Source: CAIVVT01 sp052145115
Lineage (GTDB): Bacteria > Acidobacteriota > Terriglobia > Bryobacterales > Bryobacteraceae
NCBI GenBank assembly: GCA_052145115.1
Contig: JBKQPG010000039.1
Location: 56,820 to 120,819, forward strand
Reading direction: 5' to 3'
Length of the DNA: 64,000 nucleotides
Positions 1-9,225 of this stretch are shown in pieces. Each line of letters begins with the position of its first letter. Positions within the stretch are counted from its first letter, which is position 1. A program made the translations under genes and the position numbers. The notes below the pieces were generated by a model that worked only from the letters and a program-made list of their open reading frames with translations, had not been told where the DNA came from and did not search any database.

Positions 1-875
1 TGTCGGAAAGCCGGCTGAACCCCGACGGGACGATCTCTCCGACTCCTTACCTGGCCGGCAATTCGACGCTGGTCGCGGACGTGATGGGCAACGGCGGCAT
101 TTACAAGGGCACGGAGTCCGTCGGTAACCAGAAGTACAACGCCCTGCAGATGGTGCTGCAGAAGCGCATGAGCAACGGCCTGGAGGCGCAAGTAGCCTAC
201 ACCTACTCCAAGTGCATGACCGACAACGGCGGCTACTATGGCAGCTGGGGCGCGCAAGCCGGCTTCGGCCCGACCTACTGGCAGAACCTCTACGATCAGA
301 AGGCCGAGTGGGGCGAGTGCTTCTTTGACGAGAAGTCGGTCCTCACGACCAACGCGATCTACGAGGTGCCCTTCGGCCGGAATCGCCGCTTCGGCAAGGG
401 CATGAACCCGGTCGTGAATGCGGTCGCCGGCAACTGGAACGTGTCCGGGATTCTGACGATCAAGAGCGGATTCCCGACCACGCCGTTCCTTTGGGGCGAT
501 GAATCCGGCACGGGCAACTTCTTCTACACCCGCGCCGACTGCGTCGCACCGGCGAAGATCATCAATCAGCCTTACGCCGCCGGTGGCATTCAGTGGTTCG
601 ACCCCAGTTCGTACACCACTCCGGCCGCCGGGACCTTCGGGACGTGCGGCAACAGCGTCGTCCGCGGACCGGGCTCGGCTTACTTCGACATGAGCCTCAT
701 GAAGGACTTCGTCCTCACGGAGAGGAAGAAACTGCAGCTACGCTCCGATTTCATCAACGCCACCAACTCGGTGGTCCTCAATTCACCCAGCGCCTCACTG
801 GGCGGCGGCATGGGCACGATCACAAGCTCGCAAGGCCCCAGAAACATCCAGCTCGCCTTGAAGTTCTACTTCTAG
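1..875 (+). CDS. TonB-dependent receptor, Oar-like, C-terminal part (5' truncated)
   Basis: The frame is already open at position 3, so about 290 C-terminal residues of a longer protein are present. The visible part alternates aromatic and polar residues like outer-membrane beta strands and ends in an aromatic strand (RNIQLALKFYF) typical of beta-barrel C termini recognised by the BAM machinery. Phrases such as YNALQMVLQKRMSNGLEAQVAYTYSK match the barrel end of the large carboxypeptidase-regulatory/TonB receptors (Oar family) that are expanded in Acidobacteria. Its likely role is outer-membrane uptake of a glycan or other large substrate, which fits the glycan-processing genes that follow. 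The substrate cannot be read from this fragment. A strong hairpin terminator follows the stop. Confidence 0.85.
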   Translation, partial: SESRLNPDGTISPTPYLAGNSTLVADVMGNGGIYKGTESVGNQKYNALQMVLQKRMSNGLEAQVAYTYSKCMTDNGGYYGSWGAQAGFGPTYWQNLYDQKAEWGECFFDEKSVLTTNAIYEVPFGRNRRFGKGMNPVVNAVAGNWNVSGILTIKSGFPTTPFLWGDESGTGNFFYTRADCVAPAKIINQPYAAGGIQWFDPSSYTTPAAGTFGTCGNSVVRGPGSAYFDMSLMKDFVLTERKKLQLRSDFINATNSVVLNSPSASLGGGMGTITSSQGPRNIQLALKFYF

Positions 876-910
876 CGGGCCTGGGTTCGGCTAGTAACGA
901 CCGATCTGAC

Positions 911-943
911 GCGGAGCCTTCCCCTCGGGGGGCTCCGCGTTTT
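911..943 (+). terminator. Rho-independent terminator after the receptor gene
   Basis: GCGGAGCC (911-918) pairs with GGCTCCGC (931-938), with an inner CCCC/GGGG extension, followed by GTTTT. It lies 35 nt after the receptor stop and separates it from the TPR gene. Confidence 0.75.
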
Positions 944-966
944 GCGTGTTAAGGTACAACAAAGTG

Positions 967-1986
967 ATGCGGAGAACGATCCCGGCAGATGCACTGAAGG
1001 TTCTGGCGCTGCTGATGGCGGCTGTGCAGCCGGGCCTGCTCGGCGCCCAGGAGCCCGCCAAGGCGCCCGCGCCGGCCCGCCCGGCGAGGCCGCCGGCCGC
1101 GTCTCCGCTGACCGACGACGGCACGAAACTGGCAGAAAACGGGCACTGTGAGGAGGCCCTCCCACTGCTGAAACGGGCCTTCGCGCGGGTGACGGCCAAA
1201 GAGCAACGCAAGCACATCGGCCTCAATCTCGTGAAGTGCGCGCTCGAGACGGACGCCGTCGACCCGGCCATCGCCACGCTGCGCACGTTGAACCGCGAGT
1301 TCCCCGATGATCCCGATGTGCTGTATCTCTCGGTTCACATTTACTCGGAGCAGTCGTTGCGCGCCAGCCGTGCGCTGGTGCGCACGGCTCCGGGCTCACC
1401 CCAGGTGCACGAGTTGAAAGCCGAGGCTCTGGAGAGCCAGGGCAAGTGGGAAGATGCGGCCAAAGAGTACCGGCTGATCCTGGAGCGCTTCCCGGAGTAT
1501 CCGGGGATTCACTTCAAGCTGGGCCGACTGCTGCTGAGCCGGTCCGACCAGCCGGTGGATTTCAACGCCGCCCGCCGCGAGTTTGAAGCGGAGTTGAAGC
1601 TCGACCCGGAAAACGCCACGGCCGAGTACGTGCTGGGGGAAATGTCGCGACAGGAAGCTAAGTGGTCCGATGCGATCGAGCATTTCACCAAAGCCACGAA
1701 GCTGGATGCGAGCCTGTTCGACGCCTACCTCGGTCAGGGGCGTGCCTTGCTGAGCGCCGGCCGCGCCGTCGAGTCGATTCCGCCACTCGAGCGCGCCGTG
1801 CAATTGCACTCGCGCAATCCGAGTGCTCATCTGCAGCTGGCAAACGCATATCAGCAGGCCGGTCGCAAGGACGACGCAGCGCGCGAATTCGCGGAGCTCA
1901 AGCGAACCTCCGAGCAAATGAAGCGGGCCACCGTCGAGGTGGAAACCGAACTGGATGGGGTCAAACCCAACAAGCCGCCGCAGTGA
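967..1986 (+). CDS. Exported TPR-repeat protein
   Basis: A 339-residue protein with an N-terminal signal peptide (charged start MRRTIPADALKV, then a hydrophobic run ending GLLGAQ). A Pro/Ala-rich linker follows, then several tetratricopeptide-like helical pairs, for example the segments around GKWEDAAKEYRLILERFPEYP and KWSDAIEHFTKATKLD. TPR solenoids mediate protein-protein contacts; no catalytic domain is visible. The frame is open back to a GTG at 946, but the ATG at 967 gives a normal signal peptide and clears the upstream terminator. Similar periplasmic TPR proteins often accompany Oar-type receptors in Acidobacteria, but a functional link here is inference. Confidence 0.8.
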   Translation: MRRTIPADALKVLALLMAAVQPGLLGAQEPAKAPAPARPARPPAASPLTDDGTKLAENGHCEEALPLLKRAFARVTAKEQRKHIGLNLVKCALETDAVDPAIATLRTLNREFPDDPDVLYLSVHIYSEQSLRASRALVRTAPGSPQVHELKAEALESQGKWEDAAKEYRLILERFPEYPGIHFKLGRLLLSRSDQPVDFNAARREFEAELKLDPENATAEYVLGEMSRQEAKWSDAIEHFTKATKLDASLFDAYLGQGRALLSAGRAVESIPPLERAVQLHSRNPSAHLQLANAYQQAGRKDDAAREFAELKRTSEQMKRATVEVETELDGVKPNKPPQ

Positions 1987-2375
1987 CGGCAGGCGATGCT
2001 CGCTGGCCGCCGTGCGCCCCCCATACGCGGAGCGGCCGCAAGGCGTTGAGATCAATGCTAATTGATTGAAAACAAGGTACGTTCGGTTTTGCGAGTAGCC
2101 CCGTCTGCAACGGCTTCGCAACTGTTGTGCACTGGACGCGGGGCCTTGCGTCGCCCCACCATATCAACGCGCGGATCCCATTCGGGAGGGGAGATTCCAG
2201 GTGGCACATCTGTGCCGGCGGCGATGCGTGGATCACGCCCCTGGCGGCTGCGGAGTTGAAAAGCGCCGCGGAGGCGTGGCCCGGGTTGTCGCCAGCTTCC
2301 TGAATGGGACACCGGTGGGCGCTGGCCTCGCCTCCGATCCGATGGCAACGCCAGTTCAAGACAAGAGCGTACGCG
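1987..2375. other. Intergenic region with two inverted repeats upstream of the permease/GH94 genes
   Basis: These 389 bp contain no convincing gene. Two perfect inverted repeats stand out. ATCAAT-GCTA-ATTGAT at 2051-2066 is AT-rich and operator-like. GGCACA-TC-TGTGCC is at 2203-2216. Either could bind a regulator of the downstream permease and phosphorylase; neither matches an operator I can name. Confidence 0.4.
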
Positions 2376-3677
2376 ATGAAACCTGACCAGCGGTCCGGGC
2401 ATGTTCACCCCGCCGCCTGGGTGCCGACGCTGTATTTCGCCGAAGGCATCCCCTTTTTTGCCATTTCATTGATCGCCGGGATTCTGTATAAGCGGCTCGG
2501 GATGCCGAACGACGCGATCGCCTTGTATACGAGCTGGTTACTGCTTCCGTGGTCCCTGAAACCCTTCTGGAGCCCGCTGCTGGAGATGTTCAAGACGAAG
2601 AAGTTCTTCGTCGTGTCGTTCGAATTCATCGTCGGTTTGAGCCTGGCGCTGATCGCCCTGTGCCTGCCGCTGCCCAACTACTTCCGGTACACGCTGGCGC
2701 TGTTCGTGTTGGTGGCATTCTGCTCTTCGACGCACGACATTGCGGCCGACGGGCTGTACATCGCGAGCCTTACGGACAAGGAGCAGGCGGCCTACGCGGG
2801 CTGGCAGGGCGGCTTCTTCAATGTGGCGCGGTTCTTCTCGCAGGGCGCCCTGGTGATCCTGGCGGGCTACCTGGAGACGAGAACCGACGTGCGCCATGCG
2901 TGGATGGCGATCTTCGCGGCCATGGGGTTGATCCTGGTGGGACTGAGTCTGTACCACGCCAGAATGTTGCCGACCGGGGGATCCGAGCGGCGCTCGGAGT
3001 CGCTGCGCGAGATGGCCGTCACGTTCAGGGATGTGATCGTCAGCTTCTTCAGGAAGCCCAACATCTGGTGGCTGATGGCCTTTATCCTGCTCTACCGCGC
3101 GGGCGAGGGGCAGGTGGTGCGAATCGGGCCGCTATTCCTGGTCGACAATCGGGCCGCCGGCGGGCTGGGACTCACCACGGAACAGTTCGGGACCATCTAC
3201 GGCACCTTTGGCACGGTCGCCTTCATCGCGGGCAGCGTCGGCGGCGGGTACTTCACCTCCTGGCTCGGGCTGCGCCGCGCGCTGCTGCCGTTGATTGTCG
3301 TGATGAACCTGCCGAACCTGGCTTACGTATACCTGAGCACGGCCCTGCCGGCCAACGTCGCACTGGTTACGACGGCGCTGAGCGCCGAGATGTTCGGCTA
3401 CGGTTTCGGATTTGTGGGCGTGATCCTGCTAATGATGCAGGAGATCGCACCGGGGAAATACCAGACGGCGCACTATGCGTTCGCCAATTCGCTGATGAAT
3501 CTGGGCCTGATGATTCCGGGCACGGTGAGCGGGAAGATCCAGATGGCGCTGGGCTACCGGAACTTTTTCATTTGGGTTCTGCTGGCGTCCTTCCCGGCCC
3601 TGATCCTGGCGCGGCTGATCCCGATCCATGCGAGAACGGCGGAACAACCGGTGGCTGAAGCTGCAGCCGCCTCGTAG
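2376..3677 (+). CDS. AmpG-like MFS permease
   Basis: A 433-residue polytopic membrane protein with about 12 hydrophobic segments. The N-terminal motifs resemble AmpG/acetyl-CoA-type MFS carriers: a FAEGIPF segment, then WSLKPFWSPLLEMF, then SSTHDIAADGLYIASL (compare the TQDIAIDA region of AmpG). In enterobacteria AmpG imports GlcNAc-anhydroMurNAc muropeptides through the inner membrane. The ATG at 2376 is chosen because the open frame upstream encodes no plausible N terminus. The stop lies 57 nt before a chitobiose-phosphorylase-like gene on the same strand. Together they suggest uptake and phosphorolysis of an amino-sugar disaccharide. The actual substrate is inference; other sugars or peptides remain possible. 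Confidence 0.8.
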   Translation: MKPDQRSGHVHPAAWVPTLYFAEGIPFFAISLIAGILYKRLGMPNDAIALYTSWLLLPWSLKPFWSPLLEMFKTKKFFVVSFEFIVGLSLALIALCLPLPNYFRYTLALFVLVAFCSSTHDIAADGLYIASLTDKEQAAYAGWQGGFFNVARFFSQGALVILAGYLETRTDVRHAWMAIFAAMGLILVGLSLYHARMLPTGGSERRSESLREMAVTFRDVIVSFFRKPNIWWLMAFILLYRAGEGQVVRIGPLFLVDNRAAGGLGLTTEQFGTIYGTFGTVAFIAGSVGGGYFTSWLGLRRALLPLIVVMNLPNLAYVYLSTALPANVALVTTALSAEMFGYGFGFVGVILLMMQEIAPGKYQTAHYAFANSLMNLGLMIPGTVSGKIQMALGYRNFFIWVLLASFPALILARLIPIHARTAEQPVAEAAAAS

Positions 3678-3734
3678 GAGCTATCCGCCAGAGGCTCCCG
3701 GGCGCAGCGGCGAATCATCATTGCGGAGCGAGAC

Positions 3735-6131
3735 ATGCGTTACGGTCACTTCGACAACGAGCAGCGGGAATACGTCATCGAGCGGCCAGACGTGCCGGTC
3801 TCCTGGACGAATTACCTGGGCATCAAGGACCTATGCACGGTGATCTCGCACAACGCGGGAGGTTATTCGTTTTACCAGAACGCCGAGCATAAGCGGGTCA
3901 CGCGGTTCCGCGCCAACGGCGTTCCGCTGGACCGGCCAGGGCACTATGTCTATCTGCGGGATGAGGACAGCGGCGAGTATTGGTCGGTGTCCTGGCAGCC
4001 CGTGGGCAAGGATCTCGCGAAGGCCCGCTGTGAGTGCCGGCACGGGCTGTCGTACTCCAAATTCCGCTGCGATTATCAAGGCCTCGAGGCGGAGCAGGTA
4101 GTGTTCATTCCGGCCGAAGATGACGTGGAGCTGTGGGACGTCCGGATCAGGAACAACGGTTCCACGAAGCGCAGTCTCAGTGTTTTCGGATACGTCGAAT
4201 TCAGCTTCCACCACATCGAGATCGACAACCAGAATCTACAGATGAGCCTGTACGCCAGCGGGTCGAGCTACCAGGATGGGATCATCGAATACGACTTCTA
4301 CTACGAACGTTCGACCTTCCATTACTTCACCGCGAGCTTCGATCCCGATAGTTTCGACAGCGTGCGGGACAGTTTCCTGGGCAGCTATCGCACCGAGACC
4401 AATCCGATCGCGGTCGAACGGGGCCGCTGCCACGGCAGCGTGGAACTGGGCGGCAACCACTGCGGCGCTTTGCATAAGCGGCTGAGCGTCGACCCCGGCC
4501 AGGAGGTCCGCCTGGTTTTCCTGCTGGGAGTCGGCCCGCGCGCCAAGGGCAACGAGATCAGGGCCAAATACTCGAATTCGTCGAACGTGGACCGGGCGTT
4601 CGCGGATTTGAAGTCGTATTGGGACCGCAAGCTGGCGGTGTTCCAGTGCCGGACCCCCCACGAGGGGTTGAACACGATGGTCAACATCTGGACGCTGTAC
4701 CAGGCCGAAACGTGTGTCGTCTGGTCGCGCTTTGCCTCGTTCATCGAGGTCGGCGGGCGCGTCGGGTTGGGCTATCGCGACACCTCGCAGGACGTGATGA
4801 GCGTGGTGCACACCAATCCCGGCAAGTGCCGGCAGCGGATTGTCGAATTGATGAAAGCGCAGGTCAGCATGGGCTACGGGCTGCACCTGTTCGACCCCGA
4901 CTGGTTCGACCCGGAGAAGCAGAATGCGCCGCGTTTCAAATCGCCGACCATCACGCCGGCGCCCGATCGCAAGAGCGTGATTCACGGCCTCGCGGACACG
5001 TGTTCGGACGATGTGCTGTGGCTGGTGGTCTCAGTGTGCGAGTACGTGAAGGAGACGGGCGACGTCGCGCTGCTCGACGAGGTCCTGCCCTTCGCCGACG
5101 AGGGCCAGGCGAGTGTCTACGAACACCTCAAACGCGCGCTGGATTTCTCCGCCGAACAGGTGGGGCCGACGGGCATTTGCAAGGGCCTCAGAGCGGATTG
5201 GAATGATTGTCTCAACCTGGGCGGTGGGGAAAGCGCCATGGTGTCGTTCCTGCACCACTGGGCTCTGCGCGCTTTTGTCGAGGCAGCGCTGTACCTGGGC
5301 CGCGACGAGGATGCGGCGAGGTACTCGGCGCTGGCGGACAAGGTCCGCGCGGCCTGCGAGAAAGAACTGTGGGACGGCGAGTGGTACCTGCGCGGCATCA
5401 CCGCCAAAGGGCGCAAAATCGGGTCGCGCGAGAATGCCGAGGGCCAGGTCTTCATTGAGAGCAACACCTGGGCCGTCGTTTCGGATGCCGCCTCGTCCGA
5501 GCGCGCGCGCCAGTGTATGGATGCGGTCGACAGGCGCCTGTATTCCCAATATGGCATCCACCTGCTGTGGCCGGCGTTCACGAAACCCGACGACGACATC
5601 GGCTTCGTGGGTCGGGTCTATCCGGGCGTCAAGGAGAACGCCGCCATCTTCAGCCATCCCAATCCCTGGGCGGTGATCGCCGAGTGCAAGCTGGGCCAGG
5701 GCGACCGGGCGATGAGGTTCTACGACTCTTTGTTGCCCTACAACCAGAACGACCTGATCGAGGTCCGCCAGGCCGAGCCGTATTCCTATTGCCAGTTCGT
5801 CATGGGCCGGGATCACACCGCCTTCGGGCGCGCCCGTCATCCCTGGCTCACGGGCAGCGGCGGCTGGAACTACACTGCGGTTACGCGCTGGATTCTGGGG
5901 ATCCGCCTGAGCTTTGACGGGATGATCATCGATCCCTGTATTCCCAGCGACTGGAAGCAGTTCGAGGTGACCCGGCAGTGGCGCAACGCGACTTACCACA
6001 TCACCGTCTGCAACCCCAACGGCGCGCAAAAGGGCATCTGCAGTGTGAAGCTGAACGGGCGGGAGATCCAGCTGCCGATTCCGCCGCAGCCGCCCGGCTC
6101 CGTGAACAAAATTGCGGTGGAAATGATGTGA
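3735..6131 (+). CDS. GH94 phosphorylase, N,N'-diacetylchitobiose phosphorylase-like
   Basis: A 798-residue cytoplasmic enzyme, full length for GH94 (about 800). It has an N-terminal beta-sandwich (FDNEQREYVI, then TVISHNAGGYSFY) followed by an (alpha/alpha)6 barrel. The signature RADWNDCLNLGGGES carries the predicted general acid Asp491. From memory, segments such as LHLFDPDWFDPEK, GICKGLRADWNDCLN and IFSHPNPWA resemble Vibrio chitobiose phosphorylase more than cellobiose phosphorylase. The expected reaction is phosphate + (GlcNAc)2 to GlcNAc-1-phosphate + GlcNAc, but cellobionate or another disaccharide is possible within this subgroup. There is no signal peptide, so the substrate must be imported, plausibly by the adjacent AmpG-like permease. 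GGAG at 3725-3728 supports the start. Confidence 0.88.
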   Translation: MRYGHFDNEQREYVIERPDVPVSWTNYLGIKDLCTVISHNAGGYSFYQNAEHKRVTRFRANGVPLDRPGHYVYLRDEDSGEYWSVSWQPVGKDLAKARCECRHGLSYSKFRCDYQGLEAEQVVFIPAEDDVELWDVRIRNNGSTKRSLSVFGYVEFSFHHIEIDNQNLQMSLYASGSSYQDGIIEYDFYYERSTFHYFTASFDPDSFDSVRDSFLGSYRTETNPIAVERGRCHGSVELGGNHCGALHKRLSVDPGQEVRLVFLLGVGPRAKGNEIRAKYSNSSNVDRAFADLKSYWDRKLAVFQCRTPHEGLNTMVNIWTLYQAETCVVWSRFASFIEVGGRVGLGYRDTSQDVMSVVHTNPGKCRQRIVELMKAQVSMGYGLHLFDPDWFDPEKQNAPRFKSPTITPAPDRKSVIHGLADTCSDDVLWLVVSVCEYVKETGDVALLDEVLPFADEGQASVYEHLKRALDFSAEQVGPTGICKGLRADWNDCLNLGGGESAMVSFLHHWALRAFVEAALYLGRDEDAARYSALADKVRAACEKELWDGEWYLRGITAKGRKIGSRENAEGQVFIESNTWAVVSDAASSERARQCMDAVDRRLYSQYGIHLLWPAFTKPDDDIGFVGRVYPGVKENAAIFSHPNPWAVIAECKLGQGDRAMRFYDSLLPYNQNDLIEVRQAEPYSYCQFVMGRDHTAFGRARHPWLTGSGGWNYTAVTRWILGIRLSFDGMIIDPCIPSDWKQFEVTRQWRNATYHITVCNPNGAQKGICSVKLNGREIQLPIPPQPPGSVNKIAVEMM

Positions 6132-6149
6132 TCCGGCGCTGTGCCGGAT
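6131..6149 (+). terminator. Hairpin directly after the GH94 stop (weak terminator or processing hairpin)
   Basis: ATCCGGC (6131-6137) pairs perfectly with GCCGGAT (6143-6149) across a 5-nt loop. There is no T tract, so it may only attenuate read-through or protect the 3' end of the permease/GH94 message. Confidence 0.35.
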
Positions 6150-6226
6150 TGGATCACTGAGGATATCGCGGCGGCAGGCAGTCGTCTACCCGCGGCGCGT
6201 CTGCGATATGTTGAACGGGAGATCAC

Positions 6227-7657
6227 ATGGCATCGCAAGGTTGGGGATCATCGCGGCGGGAGTTGCTGACGGGCGCCGCAGCGGCCATGGCTGCTTCCGG
6301 AACCGCGGCCCGGACCGCCGGCGCAGCCGAACGGTCCAACGTCGTATTGATCATTTCGGACCAGTTCCGCGCGGATTGCGTCGGCGCAATGGGCCTGAAT
6401 CCCATGGGCCTGACACCGAACCTGGATGCCATGGCTGGCCGCGGCGTTATGTTCCGCTCGGCGTTCTGTGCCCAGCCGGTCTGCGCGCCGGCACGGGGCA
6501 GCATTTTCACCGGGCAATACCCCAGCCGGCACGGCGTGTGGAGGAACGGCATCGGCCTGGCCGAGAATGCCACCACGCTCGCCACGGTGCTGCGGGCGCA
6601 AGGCTATTCGGCAAACTATATCGGCAAATGGCACCTAGCGCCTGACGCGCGCGGGAACTCCGCCGGCCCGGTCCCTCCGGCCAACCGCGGCGGGTTCCTG
6701 GACCTGTGGCAGGCGGCCAACGTGCTGGAGCTGACTTCGCACGCTTACGAAGGTGATTTGTACGACGACGCCGGGAAACCGATCCATTTCGCGGGCCAGT
6801 ATCGCGTCGATTTCATGACGGAACTGGCGCAGAAGTTTCTGCGCTCGGCCAAGACGCCGTTTCTGCTGACGGTGTCGTACCTGGAAGTTCATCATCAGAA
6901 CGACCGCGACACGTTTGATCCACCCAAGGAGTACGCGCAGCGCTATCCCAATCCGTTCATTCCCCACGATCTGCGGCCTTGTCCGGGATCCTGGCCCAGC
7001 CAGATCGGGGATTACTTCGCCTGCGTGGCCAGGGTGGATGACGCGGTGGGCGCGATCAGAGAAACGCTGGCAGAGACCGGACTGGAGCGCAATACCATCC
7101 TGGTCTTCGTGAGCGATCACGGCAATCATTTCAAGACGCGCAATTCGGAATACAAGCGCAGCCCGCACGACGGATCGACTCACATTCCGTTGATCATCGA
7201 AGGGCCGGGGTTCAACCGCGTACTGCAGATCCCGGAATTGGTGAGCCAGGTGGATCTTGCGCCGACGCTCGTCGATGCAGCGGGTTGCGCGATTCCGGAT
7301 TCGATGCAGGGGCGTAGCTTCCTGCCACTCGTGGACCGGCGCACGGAGCGCTGGCACAACGAGGCGTACTTCGAAATGTCCGAGTTCGTCACGGGGCGTG
7401 GATTGCGGACACCGCAGTACACCTATGCGGTGATGGCGCCGAAGCAGCCGGGCTGGAAGAGCGCGGCGGCGGCGGAGCGCTACGTCGAATATGTGCTCTA
7501 CGATAATTACGCCGACCCGTATCAGCAGGTCAACCTGGCCGGCCGCGTGCCGTACCGGAAGGTAGCTGAGGAGCTGCGGCAACGGCTGCTCGAGCGCATC
7601 CACGAGGCCAGCGGCGCCAGTCCCGCTATCGACCCCAGCTGGTTCCCATATTCCTGA
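6227..7657 (+). CDS. Tat-exported arylsulfatase-family sulfatase
   Basis: A 476-residue S1-type sulfatase. The N terminus SSRRELLTG followed by an Ala-rich hydrophobic stretch is a twin-arginine signal. The metal-site motif IISDQFRAD (Asp45) is followed by the formylglycine site VCAPARGS with Cys86, and later by FVSDHGNHF. The Cys must be converted to formylglycine by a generating enzyme, which is not in this window. It should release sulfate from a carbohydrate or aryl sulfate in the periplasm. GGGAG at 6217-6221 gives a good ribosome-binding site 5 nt before the ATG. A second sulfatase faces it tail to tail, which suggests a locus for sulfated glycans; the substrate is unknown. Confidence 0.9.
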   Translation: MASQGWGSSRRELLTGAAAAMAASGTAARTAGAAERSNVVLIISDQFRADCVGAMGLNPMGLTPNLDAMAGRGVMFRSAFCAQPVCAPARGSIFTGQYPSRHGVWRNGIGLAENATTLATVLRAQGYSANYIGKWHLAPDARGNSAGPVPPANRGGFLDLWQAANVLELTSHAYEGDLYDDAGKPIHFAGQYRVDFMTELAQKFLRSAKTPFLLTVSYLEVHHQNDRDTFDPPKEYAQRYPNPFIPHDLRPCPGSWPSQIGDYFACVARVDDAVGAIRETLAETGLERNTILVFVSDHGNHFKTRNSEYKRSPHDGSTHIPLIIEGPGFNRVLQIPELVSQVDLAPTLVDAAGCAIPDSMQGRSFLPLVDRRTERWHNEAYFEMSEFVTGRGLRTPQYTYAVMAPKQPGWKSAAAAERYVEYVLYDNYADPYQQVNLAGRVPYRKVAEELRQRLLERIHEASGASPAIDPSWFPYS

Positions 7658-7706
7658 CTGTTTCCGCAATCGGATTACATTCGCTGCATGACGGCGCGGG
7701 CGCGGA

Positions 7707-9212
7707 TCAGGCTTTCGGGAAACCCCGCGGGTCGTGTTTTTTCGGCGCCACATCCGCCGTCCTGATATACCACTCCAGCATGCGGCTGTAGAGCTGTTCC
7801 TGCTGACCGGCAAAGGCGCGATTCCCGTGGACGTTATGCAGCTCGCGGGGGTCCGCCTGCAGGTCGTAGAGCTCGCTCAACCCGTCCGGCCGGGCCACCA
7901 GCTTGAAATCGAGCGTGCGGATCATCGCCGCCCGGGTGATCGTTTCAGGGTGCTCGTTCTGCAGTTTGACCTTCGGGTAATAGAGCTCGGACGGGCTGGG
8001 GACGATCTGCATCGGCTCGAAACATTGCGGCTCGTAAACGTTGTAGCCGCCCTCGCAGAAGGCGGCGCGCGAAGGATCGCCGGGCTGACCGTGCAACTGG
8101 GGTCCGAGAGTGCGCGCGAAGTGCGTGTGTTGCGCTTCGATGCCGGCCATCTCGAGCACGGTGGCCATGACGTCATACAGCTCGACGATTTCCCGGGAGA
8201 CATGGCCAGCCTGCACGCCCGGGGCGCGCACGATCAGCGGGAGGTGCTCGAGAACACCGTCGCAGGCGCTGGGCCACTTCTCCACCAGGCCAAAATCGCC
8301 GCCCCATTCGCCATGATCGGAGAAGACGAACACTGCCGTGTCGCGGTCATGGTGCGTGCGCTCGACAGCCGCCAGCAACTCGCCCAGCATCCAGTCGCTG
8401 TAGCTGATCATGCCCAGGTAGACGGCCTGGATCTTGCGGAAGTCGGCGTCGGTAAGCCGGTCCAGGTGGCGCGTGCGGCGGATGGCTGCGTAGAAGTCAG
8501 GCTTGTTGGGCAGGCCGGGCGGGCGCAGCGGCGGAAGCTGGGCCGGATCGTACATGCCATAGAAATCCCTGGGGGCGGTGAAAGGCGGGTGCACGAATTC
8601 GAGCGGCAGATAGATACAGAAGGGGCGCGGCGAATCGCGCTCCAGGATCTTGATGGCCGCCTCCACCTGCGCCCAGTCGCCGGTGTCGCGGCGATCGCCA
8701 CCGGGGCTGTAGAGGAAAGAATAGTAATGTGGATCGTCCCCAGGGAACGGATTGCCCGCCGGGTCCTTCCCATGCGCCGGGCGCGGTCCCCACTCGGTCA
8801 CGCTGTCGGGGAAGCTCTCGGGCGCCAGCAGGTCGTTTTTGCCGTACCAATAAACGTCGTAGCCGTTCTGCTTGAGATAGCGGAACAGATTGGGCTCGTC
8901 GGCATGCAAGAAATAGTACAGGCTGCGGTGCCCGCGCACATGCACCGGCCAGCCGGTCATCAGGCTGCAGCGCGAGGGACCGCAGACGCTGTTCTGCGCG
9001 TGGCACTGCTCGAAGCGGACGCCCTCGTCAGCGAGGCGGTCGAAGTTGGGCGTGCGCACCAGCGGATGGCCGTAGCAGCCCAGGCTCTCGGCGCGGAGGG
9101 TTTCGGGCATGTAGAAGATGAAGTTGGGCTTCTTGCCCGGCTGGGCCTGCAGTGCGGCGGGCGTGGCGCCGGAGCGGACCAGGAATTCGCGGCGGGAAAA
9201 ATGATCGCTCAC
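7707..9212 (-). CDS. Tat-exported sulfatase with an unusual first metal-site motif
   Basis: A sulfatase of about 501 residues, convergent with the previous one. The N terminus SRREFLVRSG is a twin-arginine signal. The formylglycine motif VCGPSRCSL (Cys about residue 77) and a later VFSDHGEWGGDF motif are intact. The segment where most sulfatases have a metal-binding Asp (D-Q/D) reads FYMPETLRAES, so Pro-Glu replaces it. The ATG at 9227 is also possible, but it is part of a perfect TATAAT box. I therefore prefer the GTG at 9212, which still leaves a complete Tat signal. Substrate unknown; a choline-sulfatase or glycan sulfatase role is equally open. Confidence 0.85.
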   Translation of the reverse strand: MSDHFSRREFLVRSGATPAALQAQPGKKPNFIFYMPETLRAESLGCYGHPLVRTPNFDRLADEGVRFEQCHAQNSVCGPSRCSLMTGWPVHVRGHRSLYYFLHADEPNLFRYLKQNGYDVYWYGKNDLLAPESFPDSVTEWGPRPAHGKDPAGNPFPGDDPHYYSFLYSPGGDRRDTGDWAQVEAAIKILERDSPRPFCIYLPLEFVHPPFTAPRDFYGMYDPAQLPPLRPPGLPNKPDFYAAIRRTRHLDRLTDADFRKIQAVYLGMISYSDWMLGELLAAVERTHHDRDTAVFVFSDHGEWGGDFGLVEKWPSACDGVLEHLPLIVRAPGVQAGHVSREIVELYDVMATVLEMAGIEAQHTHFARTLGPQLHGQPGDPSRAAFCEGGYNVYEPQCFEPMQIVPSPSELYYPKVKLQNEHPETITRAAMIRTLDFKLVARPDGLSELYDLQADPRELHNVHGNRAFAGQQEQLYSRMLEWYIRTADVAPKKHDPRGFPKA

Positions 9213-9225
9213 TTGGACGGACCTC

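Noticed and set aside
2062..2386. Short open frames between the TPR and permease genes
   Set aside because: No ribosome-binding site, no motif, and mutually overlapping; treated as non-coding.
3735..6131. Assignment of the GH94 enzyme as cellobiose phosphorylase
   Set aside because: The motif wording around the active site fits the chitobiose/cellobionate phosphorylase subgroup better; specificity left open.
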